Shown here: positions 42,501 through 53,738 of the stretch, piece after piece
How positions within the stretch are numbered: position 1 is the stretch's first letter
Layout: each line of letters begins with the position of its first letter
Made by a program: the position numbers and the translations under genes
Notes under the pieces: model-generated
What the model was told of the DNA's origin: nothing
The model's input: the letters and a program-made list of their open reading frames with translations, nothing else
The model's database searches: none
Source of the DNA: Raffaelea ambrosiae
Lineage: Eukaryota; Ascomycota; Sordariomycetes; Ophiostomatales; Ophiostomataceae
DNA: 64,000 bases
Assembly (NCBI GenBank): GCA_002778195.1
Contig: PCDI01000005.1
Coordinates: 835,075 to 899,074, forward strand
Reading direction: 5' to 3'

Positions 42501-44814
42501 TCTCTGTAGTGCTTCTTGGTGCGCCGCTGGCGGTGTTGTGGCGAGCTGGTAGTGCCAGAGACCGGCCGGCACCAGAAGAGAGACCAAGGTCTGATCCGCC
42601 GGGAGTTTCTACTACGGCATGTACTATGTATGACGATGGTTAGTTATCAGAACTAGTCTGACGACCGTGACAGCTGAGCATGGCGAGACGCCTCTGGGGC
42701 GCTGTTGGGGAACTGGAATAGGCGAGAAGTGGCCGTGAGTGGTGAACAGGGATGATTCTGTTAAGCGCCAACGGGCTTGGGAAGCCTCGGGGAGGCAGCC
42801 GTTTGATCATGGCAGTTGGCAAGCCGGTAACGAAATAAAATTGCCATTCTACAGCCTGGCCGTTTCTGCGCGCAGCAGACTAAAACGAGCTTTTTTAGAT
42901 ATTTCTCCATATTGAAAATGTGGTTTGCAAGAAAAAAAAGAACCCGAGGGGAAAAAAGTTCTCCGCCACATGGAAAAAGATAACCTCGCAAAAAACCAGA
43001 AACTGGCGGCTTGTAAGTAGACAAGAGCTGGGATACGGGCAGACCGGCACACCAATTGGTCCACTAATGTGGACAACCCCAAGTGTAACAAACCTCTAAA
43101 AAGCTTGGCCTTCAGGGTTTCTACACATTGCCCTTCAGTTGTTATGCGCTGTGTGCGCTCCGAACCGACACAGAAACTGCTGCAAGGACGGAAAAGCCCT
43201 TATTTGGCTTGCGGTAGCTGCAGAACGCACATGGTATCATCAGATATCTCAAAAAAAAATTGCACAGTTAAGCGGGACTTGCTGCAAACAGGCTCAGTCC
43301 GGGTTGTCCACATTCCCAAAGGGGAACAAAAGTCCCATGGTCATGACGTCAGGGTCTGTTGCCCATCAAGGGCTTTTGGAGACAGTTGTGATGTGCCAAG
43401 AGGCGATGGCAAAATCAGATGAGAGAGCCGCCAAGCGGGATACAGACACAGACACCATACAAACAGTTCTAGAGGGGCAAAAAAACAAAGGAGAAGGGAC
43501 GTTCCTGCCGGTGCCGCTGAGAATTCGACACATCATTCCAGCCTTGATCCGAGGGCTTGTTCACATCGCCGCAGCCAAAAAAAAAAAAAAAATCGATTTT
43601 CAAAAAGCAATAAACGGCAAGAAGAAGCAAAGAAACGAGCCGGAAAATAAAAGCCAAAAAAACCCGCCCCAGAACGATGTCGTCGTCTCGTTCGTTTTTC
43701 TGGCGGGGACCACCTCGAAGATGGAGCCCGTGTAGGAGCCCTCTGATCTGATCTGCCTCTTTGACTTCTTTGGGACCCTTTTTGCGCGGGAGGTGTCACG
43801 GCTGACCTGGTTCACTTCGTATTCCCCCTGGCGATTACGAGCAAAAAAAGGGGGTGGTCAAGTACGAGTACGTCAAGCAGTTTGAGCCAGGTAGCAGCAG
43901 CTCAGTGGGGGAGTGGGTTTCGACGACACCCAAGGCGGACGATAAAAGGATCGCCAGGAGAGCCTCGTGTCGTGCGTTTCTGTGTTTCTTCGCTTTGCTT
44001 TACCTCCGCCAATGGCCGGCGAGGGACCGGGGGCACCTCCAACCTAAAATTCCTGCTTTCTATCCATTCTCAGTCCCGCTGCAAACCCCCCCGCAATGGG
44101 AAAGGCAAGACGAACGGGAACCAAAAGGGGAAAAAAATTAAATAAAAAATGGGAGGGCAAGTCGTACCCGGTGGTACTAACTGCTGGGGAACGGGGCTTA
44201 GCCAGCAACGGGGCCACAATGGATAGATATATCGAGCCGCAAATGATATAGTGCAAAGACGCCGGATAGGATCTATAGGACATGGGTCACATGGCCGGTA
44301 TCGTGACAGCACTGACTAATCCCAGCATTCCCCCCACAACAGCGCCTTACCGGCTGGGAAAACTGACTCGGCTGGAACACCCGCGGCAGACTCGGGTCCT
44401 GCACCGTTTGAGAAAGAGGCCACAGAAGCCTATCGAAAGTTTCGATAAGCCCTCCCCAAGCCCCACCGGCAGTAGCTGTTTGGTGGGAGTAGTGAGTTAG
44501 TGCTTTGCCTCTGCTGTCATATGCTGGCCGATAGGCGACGACGATTTGCGGGCCAAGTGAACCCCTCTTTGGCCCTGTTGGCCTGGAACCTGGTTTCGCT
44601 GGTGTTCTCTTTGGCTCTCTCTGGTATCATTTTCCCTTGTGGCTGACGAACTGGTTGTTGCTTTGCGCACACGTTGGTCTCTTTTTGCTTTGCGCAGCCT
44701 CCTCTCCCTTTCTTTCTTTTCTTTCCTTTCTTTTCCTTTCTTCTCCCGCCCCCTTACTTCCCCTTCGCCATTGCCGTGCCAGTTTTGCATGCGCACAGCC
44801 ACAGCGCAGCCGCC
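39546..44814. other. Gene-poor stretch, 5.3 kb
   Basis: Only short frames without domains or plausible introns occur on either strand. It contains several A/T homopolymers, a CT-rich leader before the FAD synthase (44700-44760), and otherwise unique-looking sequence of medium GC. It might hold non-coding transcripts or very long UTRs, but I see no tRNA, rRNA or transposon signature. Confidence 0.5.
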
Positions 44815-45964
44815 ATGACACGGATCGAGGACCGGGGCGACAGCCGCGCCGGACTTGCCTCGGCACCGCCGCAGACCAACGGCGTCGCCAACCACGACGC
44901 GGGCAAGGCTCTGCCGTTCCCGGAGATCTGCTACACGCTCCGGAAGAAGATCCTGGCCTTCCTGGAAGAGGCAACGAAAGACAAGCTCTTGAGGGGCGTG
45001 CAGAGCCAAGTGCGGGTGTCCATGCAAGTCATTGAGGAGGCTCTGCAACGATACAAGTAGGTGGCTCTGTTGTTGCATGTTCGCTGGGGCGGGGCGGAGA
45101 TGTGCCCACTGTGCTGTTTCCGCCCCCGGCTTGGGGAACGTCCCTTCCATCTCATGTATCTGATGCTATGGGCGCGTGTATATGTTATGTGGTGCAGCTG
45201 TTGACAGTAGCGTGATCCTCCTCTCTTTCTAGGTTCGACCAGCTATCGCTTTCCTACAACGGCGGCAAAGACTGTCTCGTGCTCCTGATCCTCATTCTCG
45301 CCTGCCTGCCGACTTCCCCGGATGCCACCACCACCTCCGACGACCGAGCCTCTCATGATGATACCCCGAACCACACCTCTCCTCCGACTTCCACCACAGA
45401 TACCCCTTCCGATAGAAGCGCGGAGCACGCGCCGTTCCAGGCAATATACATTGTTCCGCCAGACCCGTTCCCCGAGGTGGACGAGTTTGTGGCCGTCTCG
45501 GTCAGGGAGTACCACCTGGACCTGTCGCGGTACCCGCTGCCCATGCGGGAAGCACTCGACGCCTACCTCGCGGAGCGGACGAGTGTCAAGGCCATCTTCA
45601 TGGGCACGCGGCGGACGGATCCGCATGGCGAGCTGCTCACGCACTTTACGCCGACAGACGCAGGCTGGCCACAGTTTATGCGGGTGCATCCAGTGATCGA
45701 CTGGCACTATGCCGAGATATGGGCTGTATGTTTTTGTGTCTTGTACACACACGCTCGGACGTGCAGAATGCTAACGTTGCACAGTTTATCCGACACCTCG
45801 AGATCCCCTTCTGTAGCCTGTACAACAAGGGCTTCACGTCACTTGGCGGGACGACAGACACACGGCCCAACCCGGCCCTGGCCGTGGATGGAGCGTCCCA
45901 TGGCTACCGACCGGCTTACGAGCTCATGGCAGACAACGAGGAGCGGTTAGGCCGCGGCCACTGA
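44815..45964 (+). CDS. FAD1: FAD synthase (FMN adenylyltransferase, PAPS-reductase fold)
   Basis: Three exons: 44815..45056, 45233..45725 and 45785..45964, 304 aa. Start at GCCGCCATGAC (44815), the best initiation context; an upstream in-frame ATG reads through the CT-rich leader. Motifs of the eukaryotic Fad1 family: SYNGGKD at 88-94 (ATP-binding loop), FMGTRRTDPHG, RVHPVIDWHYAEIW and PFCSLYNKGFTSLG, in the right order. Reaction: FMN + ATP to FAD + PPi, in cytosol or mitochondria. An unusual 40-residue Thr/Ser/Asp-rich insert (about 105-145) follows the ATP loop. Length otherwise matches fungal Fad1. It is essential in yeast, so this is probably a core gene. Confidence 0.93.
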
Positions 45965-47187
45965 AGAAATTTGGGGAGGGTGGGGAGAGGAGGATGACGG
46001 GCCATCAAGAAGCCTCCTAGAGGTCTCGGAGAGGAAGGACATGCATCTTTGGAAAATAACAAGCGGACAACGGCGTTGGGGAAGAAGGAGAGAGAGGGGG
46101 AAAAAAAAAGCTGCCTCGGAACTACGGTCCATGTAACAAACGCATCGCACACACGCAAGCGGTCAGCAAAGCAGTTGCAGCAGGCGAAGAGGACATACGT
46201 AAGCACGTTTGGATACGTCGACAGCCTCGAAGACTAGCCTCTAGCTTCTCTGCTTGCAGAAGCACTTTCCTGCAGTATAACAGTATATAGAAAGCACCAT
46301 GGACATGCACACAGACACGCACACACGCACACACGCGCACCATGTAGTATGCAAAAAAAAAAGCATATCTTTGTGTGAACCACAAAGTCGCTCATCGGAA
46401 CGAGGGTGGGTGGCGACGCAACGGCGTATCGCAAAAGAAGCTGCACGATGCCAGATGGGCGATATGCTAAATGTGACCCTGATCACGGGCTGGAGATTCC
46501 GAGCGACCACTAAAAGTCGAGACGGACGTCCCAGGCGGCTTTATACAGGCTCGTGATTCGCCCATGCAAGCAGCTGTAAAAAAAAAAAAAGGACTATTGC
46601 TGTATCCCCGAACGGTCCAGTACTTCTCCGCTTTGCTAGAGCCGCCCCGTCGCGAATGGCCGCTGAAAGCCCAGAATCCCCAGGGCGGAGGAAGTCCAAG
46701 AAAGGGGTGTGCTCGATTGGCCCCTGTTGATTGGCTGCTCCAGAGGGCTATGTAGTAGCAGCAAGAACTCCCTATTTGCATTCATTCTCCGCCCCCCCCC
46801 CCCATAACCCCGTGGCGCCTGTCTGTTGGCGTGGCCCCCCCGTTGGGCTGTGTTAGACGCTGTTGGGGAGGGGGGTTGCATGGGCATAAAGAAATTTGCG
46901 CCGTAACTGGCTGGCTGAGCCTGGCAATTTGGGCGGCCCTGGTCTTTGTCCTCCCTTTTTCGTCTCCACACTTGCCGAGCTGTGGCCTTTCCTTTTTTTT
47001 TTGCTTTTTTTTTGCCTTTTTTTTTTTAAATTTACATAGTGTTCTCGTGAAAACCCGGTCTTTCGTCTGCCCACGTCCGAGGTCCCATGCCAGTACGAGA
47101 TCGGTTTTCTAGACGGTCCATTGTGGCCATGCGACTGTCTGTGCCGAGAATCCAGCTTGTGTTTTTCTCATCCGCGTCACTGACGTC
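45965..47187. other. Intergenic, 1.22 kb
   Basis: 3' flank of FAD1 and promoter of the SPX-EXS gene. Contains an ACAC-rich stretch at about 46305-46340, a poly-C run at about 46791-46803 and T-rich leader blocks at 46990-47030. No gene. Confidence 0.5.
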
Positions 47188-50100
47188 ATGAAGTTCGCCA
47201 AGGAGCTCGAGCAAGAGCTCGTGCCGGGTAAGAAGGACGACATCGCCATATGCGACGACAGACGTGACCAAAGAAACAAAAGGGGGGACACAGACTAATT
47301 AACGACCCCGTGCAGAATGGCGCATCAAGTATCTCAACTACAAGTCCGGCAAGAAATACGTCAAGGCCGTGGCGCGTGCCATCAACCGCGCCAACGCGAC
47401 GCCCAGCCTCCGCAAGACCGGCGACACGTTGCCGCCGCGCCCGACCCCGAACAGCCTCTTCGCGCCCGGCAGCCCCTTCAGCCCGTCCAAGAATAGGTAC
47501 CCGAAAGCCGGCGTCGTCGGCGGCGGCGGCCCCGAAGAAGAAGCCTCCCTCCGCACCAGCCCAGCGCCGCTGGGCCGCTCGTCCAAAGCAAGCAAGCCGG
47601 CCCGGCCCGCGCCCTCGGCCAGCCTGACGCGTCTCGAGACCGCCCAGAGCACCGCCCAGAGCACCGCCCCGAGCAACGAGCGACAGAGCCTCGCCCAGTC
47701 GGTCCGGGCCAGCCCGCACTATGGCAGCATGGGCGGTCCGGGCCCGCGGGCGCGCACGTCGTCCGTCGCCACGGACTGGGTCCACGGCGGCTTCGAGCTG
47801 CCCGACCCGGCCATGCGCATCCCCTCGAACACGAGCGACATGACCATCCAGCTGCCGCAAGCGCAGGTCGAGGCACTGTCCGCGGAGGCCGCCGACAGTG
47901 CCGCGGCCAAGTCGGGCACGTCTTGGCTCTCGAAAGAGCAGCCGTCGCCCGCGCAGCGCAGCGCGTCCGTGGCCGCCCCCGCGTACCGGCGGACGATGCC
48001 GATGCCGGCCCGGGCACGGGCGCCCACGTTTGCCAGCGGCACGGACAACAGCGCCTACACCGCAGCTACTCCCCGACAGCGTCTGCAGCGCATCTTCTCC
48101 ATGTCGCCGGCGATGTTGCGCGGCGGCGGCGAGCAGCAGCAGCAGCAGCAGCAGGACCGCAACGGGACGGCCAAGGAGAGCATCGACCTGCGCATGCTGG
48201 ACGAGGTGCGCGAGCGCGAGCTGGACTTTTTCCGGTTCCTGGACGGCGAGCTCGACAAGGTGGAGACGTTCTACAAGCTCAAGGAGGACCAGGCGAGCCA
48301 GCGGCTGGCCGTGCTGCGCGAGCAGCTGCACGAGATGCGCAACCGCCGCATCCACGAGATCCAGGTGGCCCGGCGGAAGCGCAGCCAGCAGGCCGAGGCC
48401 ATGGAGATGATGCTGAGCCCCGGCGGGTCGGGCGACGAGGGCGGCGACTCCGGGGGGGGGCATGAAAACGGCAACGACACGACGGCCAACAACAGCGACG
48501 GCGAGAACAACGGCGAGAACAACAACAACAACAACGGCAAGGGCGGCGGCCTCTGGATGCACGCCCCCCCCAACCCGGACTGGGTGGCGCCGCTCAAGGC
48601 CAAGCTGTTCAAGCCGGGCCCCAACTCCAAGGCGCTGCAAAAGATGCCGCAGACGCCGGTGATGGCACCGGGCCGCGGCGGCGGCGGCAATGGCGGGGGC
48701 CTCGGCCATGGCAGCCAGCCGGTGGACAACCGGCGCGACTACACGCGGCGGCCGGGGGACCACGAGATCCCGTACCGGACGGCCAAGCACAAGCTCAAGC
48801 TGGCGCTGCAGGAGTTCTACCGCGGGCTGGAGCTGCTCAAGTCGTACGCGCTGCTCAACCGCACGGCCTTCCGCAAGCTCAACAAGAAGTACGACAAGGC
48901 GGTCAATGCGCGGCCGCCGTACCGCTACATGAACGAAAAGGTCAACCGCTCGTGGTTTGTCAACAGCACCATGGTCGACGAGCTCATCGTCGCCGTCGAG
49001 GACCTGTACGCGCGCTACTTTGAGCGCGGCAACCACAAGATCGCGGCCGGCAAGCTGCGCGCGCTGACCAAGCGCGCCGGCGACGAGTCGGCCAGCGCGT
49101 TCCGCAACGGGCTCATGCTGGGCACCGGCGCCGTCTTCGCCCTGCAGGGCCTCGTGCGCGGGTCGCACATGCTGCTGCGCGACCCGGACTGGCTGGTGCG
49201 CCAGCAGACGAGCTACGTGCTGCAGATCTACGGCGGCTACTTCCTCATGCTCTACCTCTTTGTGCTCTTCTGCCTCGACTGCCGCATCTGGACGCTCAAC
49301 AAGGTCAACTACCCCTTCATCTTTGAGTTCGACCCGCGGTCGCACCTCGACTGGCGCCAGCTGTCGCAGTTCCCCTGCTTCTTTTTCTTGCTGTTTGGCC
49401 TCTTCTTCTGGCTCAACTTTTCCGACGCCACCGACCCCGTCCTGTTCCTCTACTACCCGGTCATCCTCATCGGCCTCTCCGTCGTCATTCTCTTCTTCCC
49501 GGCGCCCACGCTGTGGCACCGGAGCCGCAAGTGGTTCCTCTATTCGCACGTACGTTTTCTTTTTGACACGACTCTCTCTTTCTCTCTCTCTCTCTCTCTC
49601 ACTAACAACTACAGTGGCGACTCTTCTTTGCCGGCCTGTACCCCGTCGAGTTTCGTGATTTCTTCCTGGGCGATATCTACTGTTCCCTGACCTATGCCAC
49701 ATCTGTAAGTCGTCGTCTCCTTTGGTTCCGCGTGTCTGGCTTGCCTCGTGTCGCTAACCACCCCAGAACATCGAACTCTTCTTCTGCATCTACGCCAACC
49801 ACTGGAACAATCCCCCCCAGTGCAACTCGGGCCACTCGCGCCTGCTCGGCTTCTTCTCGGCCCTGCCGCCGATCTGGCGTGCCCTGCAGTGCATCCGCCG
49901 GTACAAGGACACCCGCAACATCTTCCCCCATCTGGTCAACTGCGGCAAGTACGGCATGACCATTCTGAGCGCCGTGTGTCTGAGTCTCTACCGCATCCAC
50001 GGCTCCCACAGCAACCTGGCCCTCTTCATCACCTTTTCCGTGCTCAACAGCATCTATACGTGTATGTGCTCGCGGTTGGCTATTCTGTTTTGTTGGAGGC

Positions 50101-51328
50101 CTTCTCTCTTTCCCTTGCCGCGCTTTCTTTTTTTCCCTCTCTACGCCTTCGTCTTTTCTTTCTTTTTTCCTTTCCTTTCTTTCTTTTTTTCCTTTCCTTT
50201 CTTTTTTTTTTCCTCTCCACGCCTTCATCTCTTTCTTTTTTTTCTTTTTCTTTCTTCCCCCCCCNCCCCCCCCTGTTCAGTCAACTAACCACCTCTTTCT
50301 TCAGCCATTTGGGACCTGTTTATGGATTTCTCCCTCCTCCAGACCGGCTCCTCCCACACGCTCCTGCGCGACATCCTCGCCCTCAAGCGCCGCTGGGTCT
50401 ACTACGCCATCATGGTCATCGACCCCCTCCTCCGCTTCTCCTGGATCTTCTACGCCATCTTCACCCACGACACCCAGCACAGCACCATCTGCTCCTTCCT
50501 CGTGGCCTTTGGCGAGGCCACCCGCCGCGGCATGTGGGCCCTGCTGCGCGTCGAGAACGAACACTGCGCCAACGTCTCCCAGTACAAGGCCTCGCGCGAC
50601 GTCCCGCTGCCCTACCACCTGCACGAGACCAACCCGCTGCTGTCCAGCCAGGAGCCGTCGCCGGTTCTGGCGATGGAAGACGACGGCAAGAACGGCGCGA
50701 ACGGCGCGAACGGCGCGAACGGCACGAACGGCACGAACAACGCGGGGGCCGCCATGTCGCCCCAGGACCGGGTCGCCAGTCCTGTGGGGGGGGCGGGCCG
50801 GACGTCGTCGACGGGCGGTGTCGACCGCACACCCTCGTTCGCCGGACGGGCCGGGTCCGCCGGCACCGCCGGTGCCGGCGGTGCGGCGGCGACCATCACC
50901 AGCAGTCCCTCGTCCGCGCGCCTGCAGAAGCAGTGGACGGCCGGCACGGTGGGCAGCAGCAGCGCCGTGACGCGCACGGGGACCTGGCACGACGACAACG
51001 ACAACGACATGAGTGGCGGCGAGCCGGGGGGGACCGTCCGCCAGCGGCGCACGGGCACGTTTGGCAAGTCGATTGCGATCCTCATGGCCGAGGCGCACAA
51101 GCAGGATTTCGAGAAGAAGCGCAAGCCCACGGGCGCCGTTGGTGGCGACGGCGGCGGCGGCGACGACGGCGGTGTCGGTGTCGGTGTCGGTGTCGGTGCC
51201 GCCGGCCACCATGGCGGCGCTGGCGACGGGAGCAGCGACAACGACGAGGACGACGAAGAGGATGTCGAGGAGGCGTACCTGGAGGGCACAGAGGTGGCGG
51301 CCATGGCGGCTGCGGTCGAATCGCAGAT

Positions 51329-51366
<38 letters not shown>

Positions 51367-51413
51367 CGCGGCCGTCAGGTGGGGGATCTAGCAGTATACG
51401 GCATTGGAAGTGA
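47188..51413 (+). CDS. SYG1: SPX-EXS protein of the Syg1/XPR1 phosphate exporter family
   Basis: Five exons: 47188..47227 (only 40 nt), 47316..49549, 49615..49704, 49767..50061 and 50305..51413, 1255 aa. The SPX domain starts at the initiator (MKFAKELEQELVPEWRIKYLNYKSGKKY), is interrupted by a long Ser/Pro-rich and poly-Gln insert, and resumes with KHKLKLALQEFYRGLELLKSYALLNRTAFRKLNKKYDK, containing the Lys cluster that binds inositol pyrophosphates. The EXS part has several membrane helices and motifs WRLFFAGLYPVEFRDFFLGDIYCSLTYA, NSGHSRLLGFFSALPPIWRALQCIRRYKDT, and SIWDLFMDFSLLQ. The long C-terminal tail is low complexity. Expected role: phosphate export/homeostasis at the plasma membrane or Golgi, gated by inositol pyrophosphates. 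Intron 4 contains the only ambiguous base (N, 50265), inside a poly-C tract. Confidence 0.93.
49581..49600 (+). repeat. (TC)10 microsatellite in an intron of the SPX-EXS gene
   Basis: Twenty bases of alternating TC directly before the CTAAC branch site and CAG acceptor; it probably doubles as the polypyrimidine tract. Confidence 0.8.
50090..50275 (+). repeat. Pyrimidine-only intron block ending in a poly-C tract with an N
   Basis: Nearly 190 bases of T/C simple sequence in the fourth intron of the SPX-EXS gene, ending in about 17 C with an unresolved base at 50265. The N shows that the assembler could not settle the run length. Confidence 0.8.
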
Positions 51414-51830
51414 TGGGTTTTTTTTTGTTTCTTTTTTTTACTTCTTTATTTGTTTGTCGTTCATTTTGTTGTTTTTTTCGGTCATCAATGGGGATTCGGG
51501 ATTTGGTAGGGAAACAAAAAAAAGAGCATGTCGGGGAAGACTGGTGAACATCCGAGTTTTTGGTTTTGTTTTCGTGTACGTTTTTTTTTCTTTTTTTTCT
51601 CTTTGTTCGTTTGTTTGTCTGTTTCTTTGTTTGCATGGCAATGGCATACACATCGTAATATGGTCTTTCTTGATTTCTCTTCTTCACATGTTTTGTTATG
51701 GCATGCATGTTTCTTGGTCCAACCGAGCACAAGCAACAACACGCTCTACCATAGTTTGATGGATTCGATTCTCTCGACAACTTGACTACTGTCCTGTTTC
51801 TTCGATGGCGATTCCAGACGACCATCGTTT
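51414..51830. other. Convergent 3' region, 417 bp
   Basis: T-rich 3' flank of the SPX-EXS gene facing the end of the secreted glycosidase-like gene. No gene. Confidence 0.5.
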
Positions 51831-53738
51831 CTACGCACCATGCAACACAATGAGGCTCGTGTCCATAGCGTGGATGGTCGATGTCGAAAGCTGGCCGCCC
51901 TCGACCGCCCACGTCAGATTGCCCCATGGCACGCTGCCAATCGACCATGCAGCACCGCCCGGGAGCGCAATGGAAACGGGCCCTGCCACGGTGCCGTAGC
52001 CGCCATTCGTCACGCACACGAGCAGCTGCTGGCCGCGCCGCCAGTAGGCCACGTCGACGTCCGGCGCAGCGGCCACAGACACGGCATGCGGCACGTCGTT
52101 GGCCACAATAAAGTCGACCACGGGCGGCTGCGAGAGCACCTGTGCCAGCTGGCCGTGCGCCACAGACAGCCCCGTGGCCGCCGGGTAGACCCACGAGATG
52201 ATCCCGTGGGCCCCGTGGTTGACGGCGATCAGCGCCATGGCCCACTCCTCGTAGGCCGTGGGGTCGCGGCCCCAGTAGCCCTCGCCGTTGAAGCTCTGCG
52301 GGTTGTGGACCTTGGTCTTGGGCCAGAGGCCGAGCCAGGTCTCGTAGCGGGCCAGGTCGTCGAGGCGGTCGCGCACGTCCTGGACGGCGTGGTAGCCGCC
52401 GACGCAGTTGTCGCAGCCGCAGTCGCCGAGGGTCGTGTTGCAGACGGTGCCCCATTTGGAATAGCTGGAGTTGATGCCGATGGGGTAGACGTCCTCCATG
52501 ATGACGTCGGCGCCTTCGGTGTAGGGACCAAAGTAGTAGTTCTGGCAGTTGAGGACGAGGGCGACCGGGTGGTACGGGTCGATGCGGCGGATGGTGTTGC
52601 GGCAGTTGATGGACTCCTCGAACGGGTCCTGGTGGCCGTCGGGCCTGCGGGACGTGAGCAAAACGTGCCCACACGGGGCGAGCGACTGCGTGCGGCCGCT
52701 CGCTGTGTTGGTCAATGGGGAACATACTCATCCGAACTCCAGTAGGAAAAGAGAGCGGCGTTCTCGTGCGCCGCGGTGACCTGCTCGGCCACCCAGGTCA
52801 GGTTGCCGTAGTCTTCTCTCAGGTCGAACTGGTAGCGCAGGTCGATGCTGGCCATGTAGTCAAAGGCCAGCTGCGACTGCGGGTACTGCGTCAGCGGCGT
52901 CATGCCGGTCAGGCCGTAGCCGGCGTACTCGCCGATGACGGACTCGGCGGTGGCGGTGGTGTTCGCATTGCCCAGGAAGCCGTCATACGAGGCGTAGTAG
53001 CCGTATGGGAAGTAGGGCACGAACTTGCCGCCCGTCTTGTCGCTGCGGAACAGAAAGCCGCCGTGGACCATGTCGAGACGCGTGACGCTGCCCTTGGTGA
53101 CCTCGGGCAGGTACTGCAGCTCGCAGGTGGCCGTGTAGGTGGCGTTGGAGGACCCGTCCGGGCTGGCGAGCCAGCTGGTGAGCGTCACATTCTGGGCCGA
53201 CAAGCTGGGCTCGAGCCCCGTCAGCGGGAAAGGAGCAGCCGTGTCTGCGCTGAGCGAGCGGGCGGTCCCGCTGGCGAGGACGGTCTCGGAGCCCTCGAGC
53301 GTGATGCGGAAGGACAGCTTCTGGTCCCGGCAGTTCTCTCCCTTGCTGCCGGCACCCGAAGGCAGCGGCTCCCCATTGTAGGACGAGAGCGACGTCCGCA
53401 CAATGAACTCGGCCTCGGCCTCGCCCTCCAGGTAGAGGTTGTACCGTGGCATCACCTGCACGTAGAGCAGCGGCGCATCCGGCGACGCGGCGGGCTCAAC
53501 GGTCTGGCCGCCGGGGTTGAAGCTCGGGTACCTGCATGCCGGGGGGGGTGTATTAGCAGCGGCCAAGTCGGATGCCAACGCACTTGGCTCCAGGAGGAGC
53601 ACGCACGCACCCGGATTCGTAGACCTTTCCACACCATCTCGGCCAGTCTGTGTGGACGCCGGTCTGGTTCTGGCCAAGCACCCGGGGCAGGGCACAGAGC
53701 AGCCCGAGCAGGCGCAGTGGTGCCAGGCCTGTCAACAT
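51831..53738 (-). CDS. Secreted glycoside-hydrolase-like protein of unknown specificity
   Basis: Three exons in coding order: 53611..53738, 52728..53531 and 51831..52644, 581 aa. The start at MLTGLAPLRLLGLLCALPRVLG gives a strong signal peptide; an ATG four codons earlier is also possible. Mature sequence begins WPRWCGKVYESGYPSFNPGGQTVEP, then a beta-rich region, then a probable TIM barrel: YFPYGYYASYDGFLG, YGLTGMTPLTQYP, YWSSDEPDGHQDPF (acidic pair across a junction), YYFGPYTEGADVIMEDVYPIG, a four-Cys cluster (CNTTLGDCGCDNC) and NPQSFNGEGYWGRDPTAYEEW. The architecture and acidic residues at strand ends resemble clan-A glycosidases, but I know no characterised member, so substrate and even activity are open. 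Conserved in ascomycetes as far as I recall. Confidence 0.8.

Noticed and set aside
42100..42552. 150-codon frame in the gene-poor region
   Set aside because: No domain, no plausible start context, composition does not match the coding regions of the window, and no splice partners.
47186..49702. 838-codon frame antisense to the SPX-EXS gene
   Set aside because: Pure shadow: Arg/Val/Gly/Leu-rich, no motifs, exactly covers the long SPX-EXS exon.
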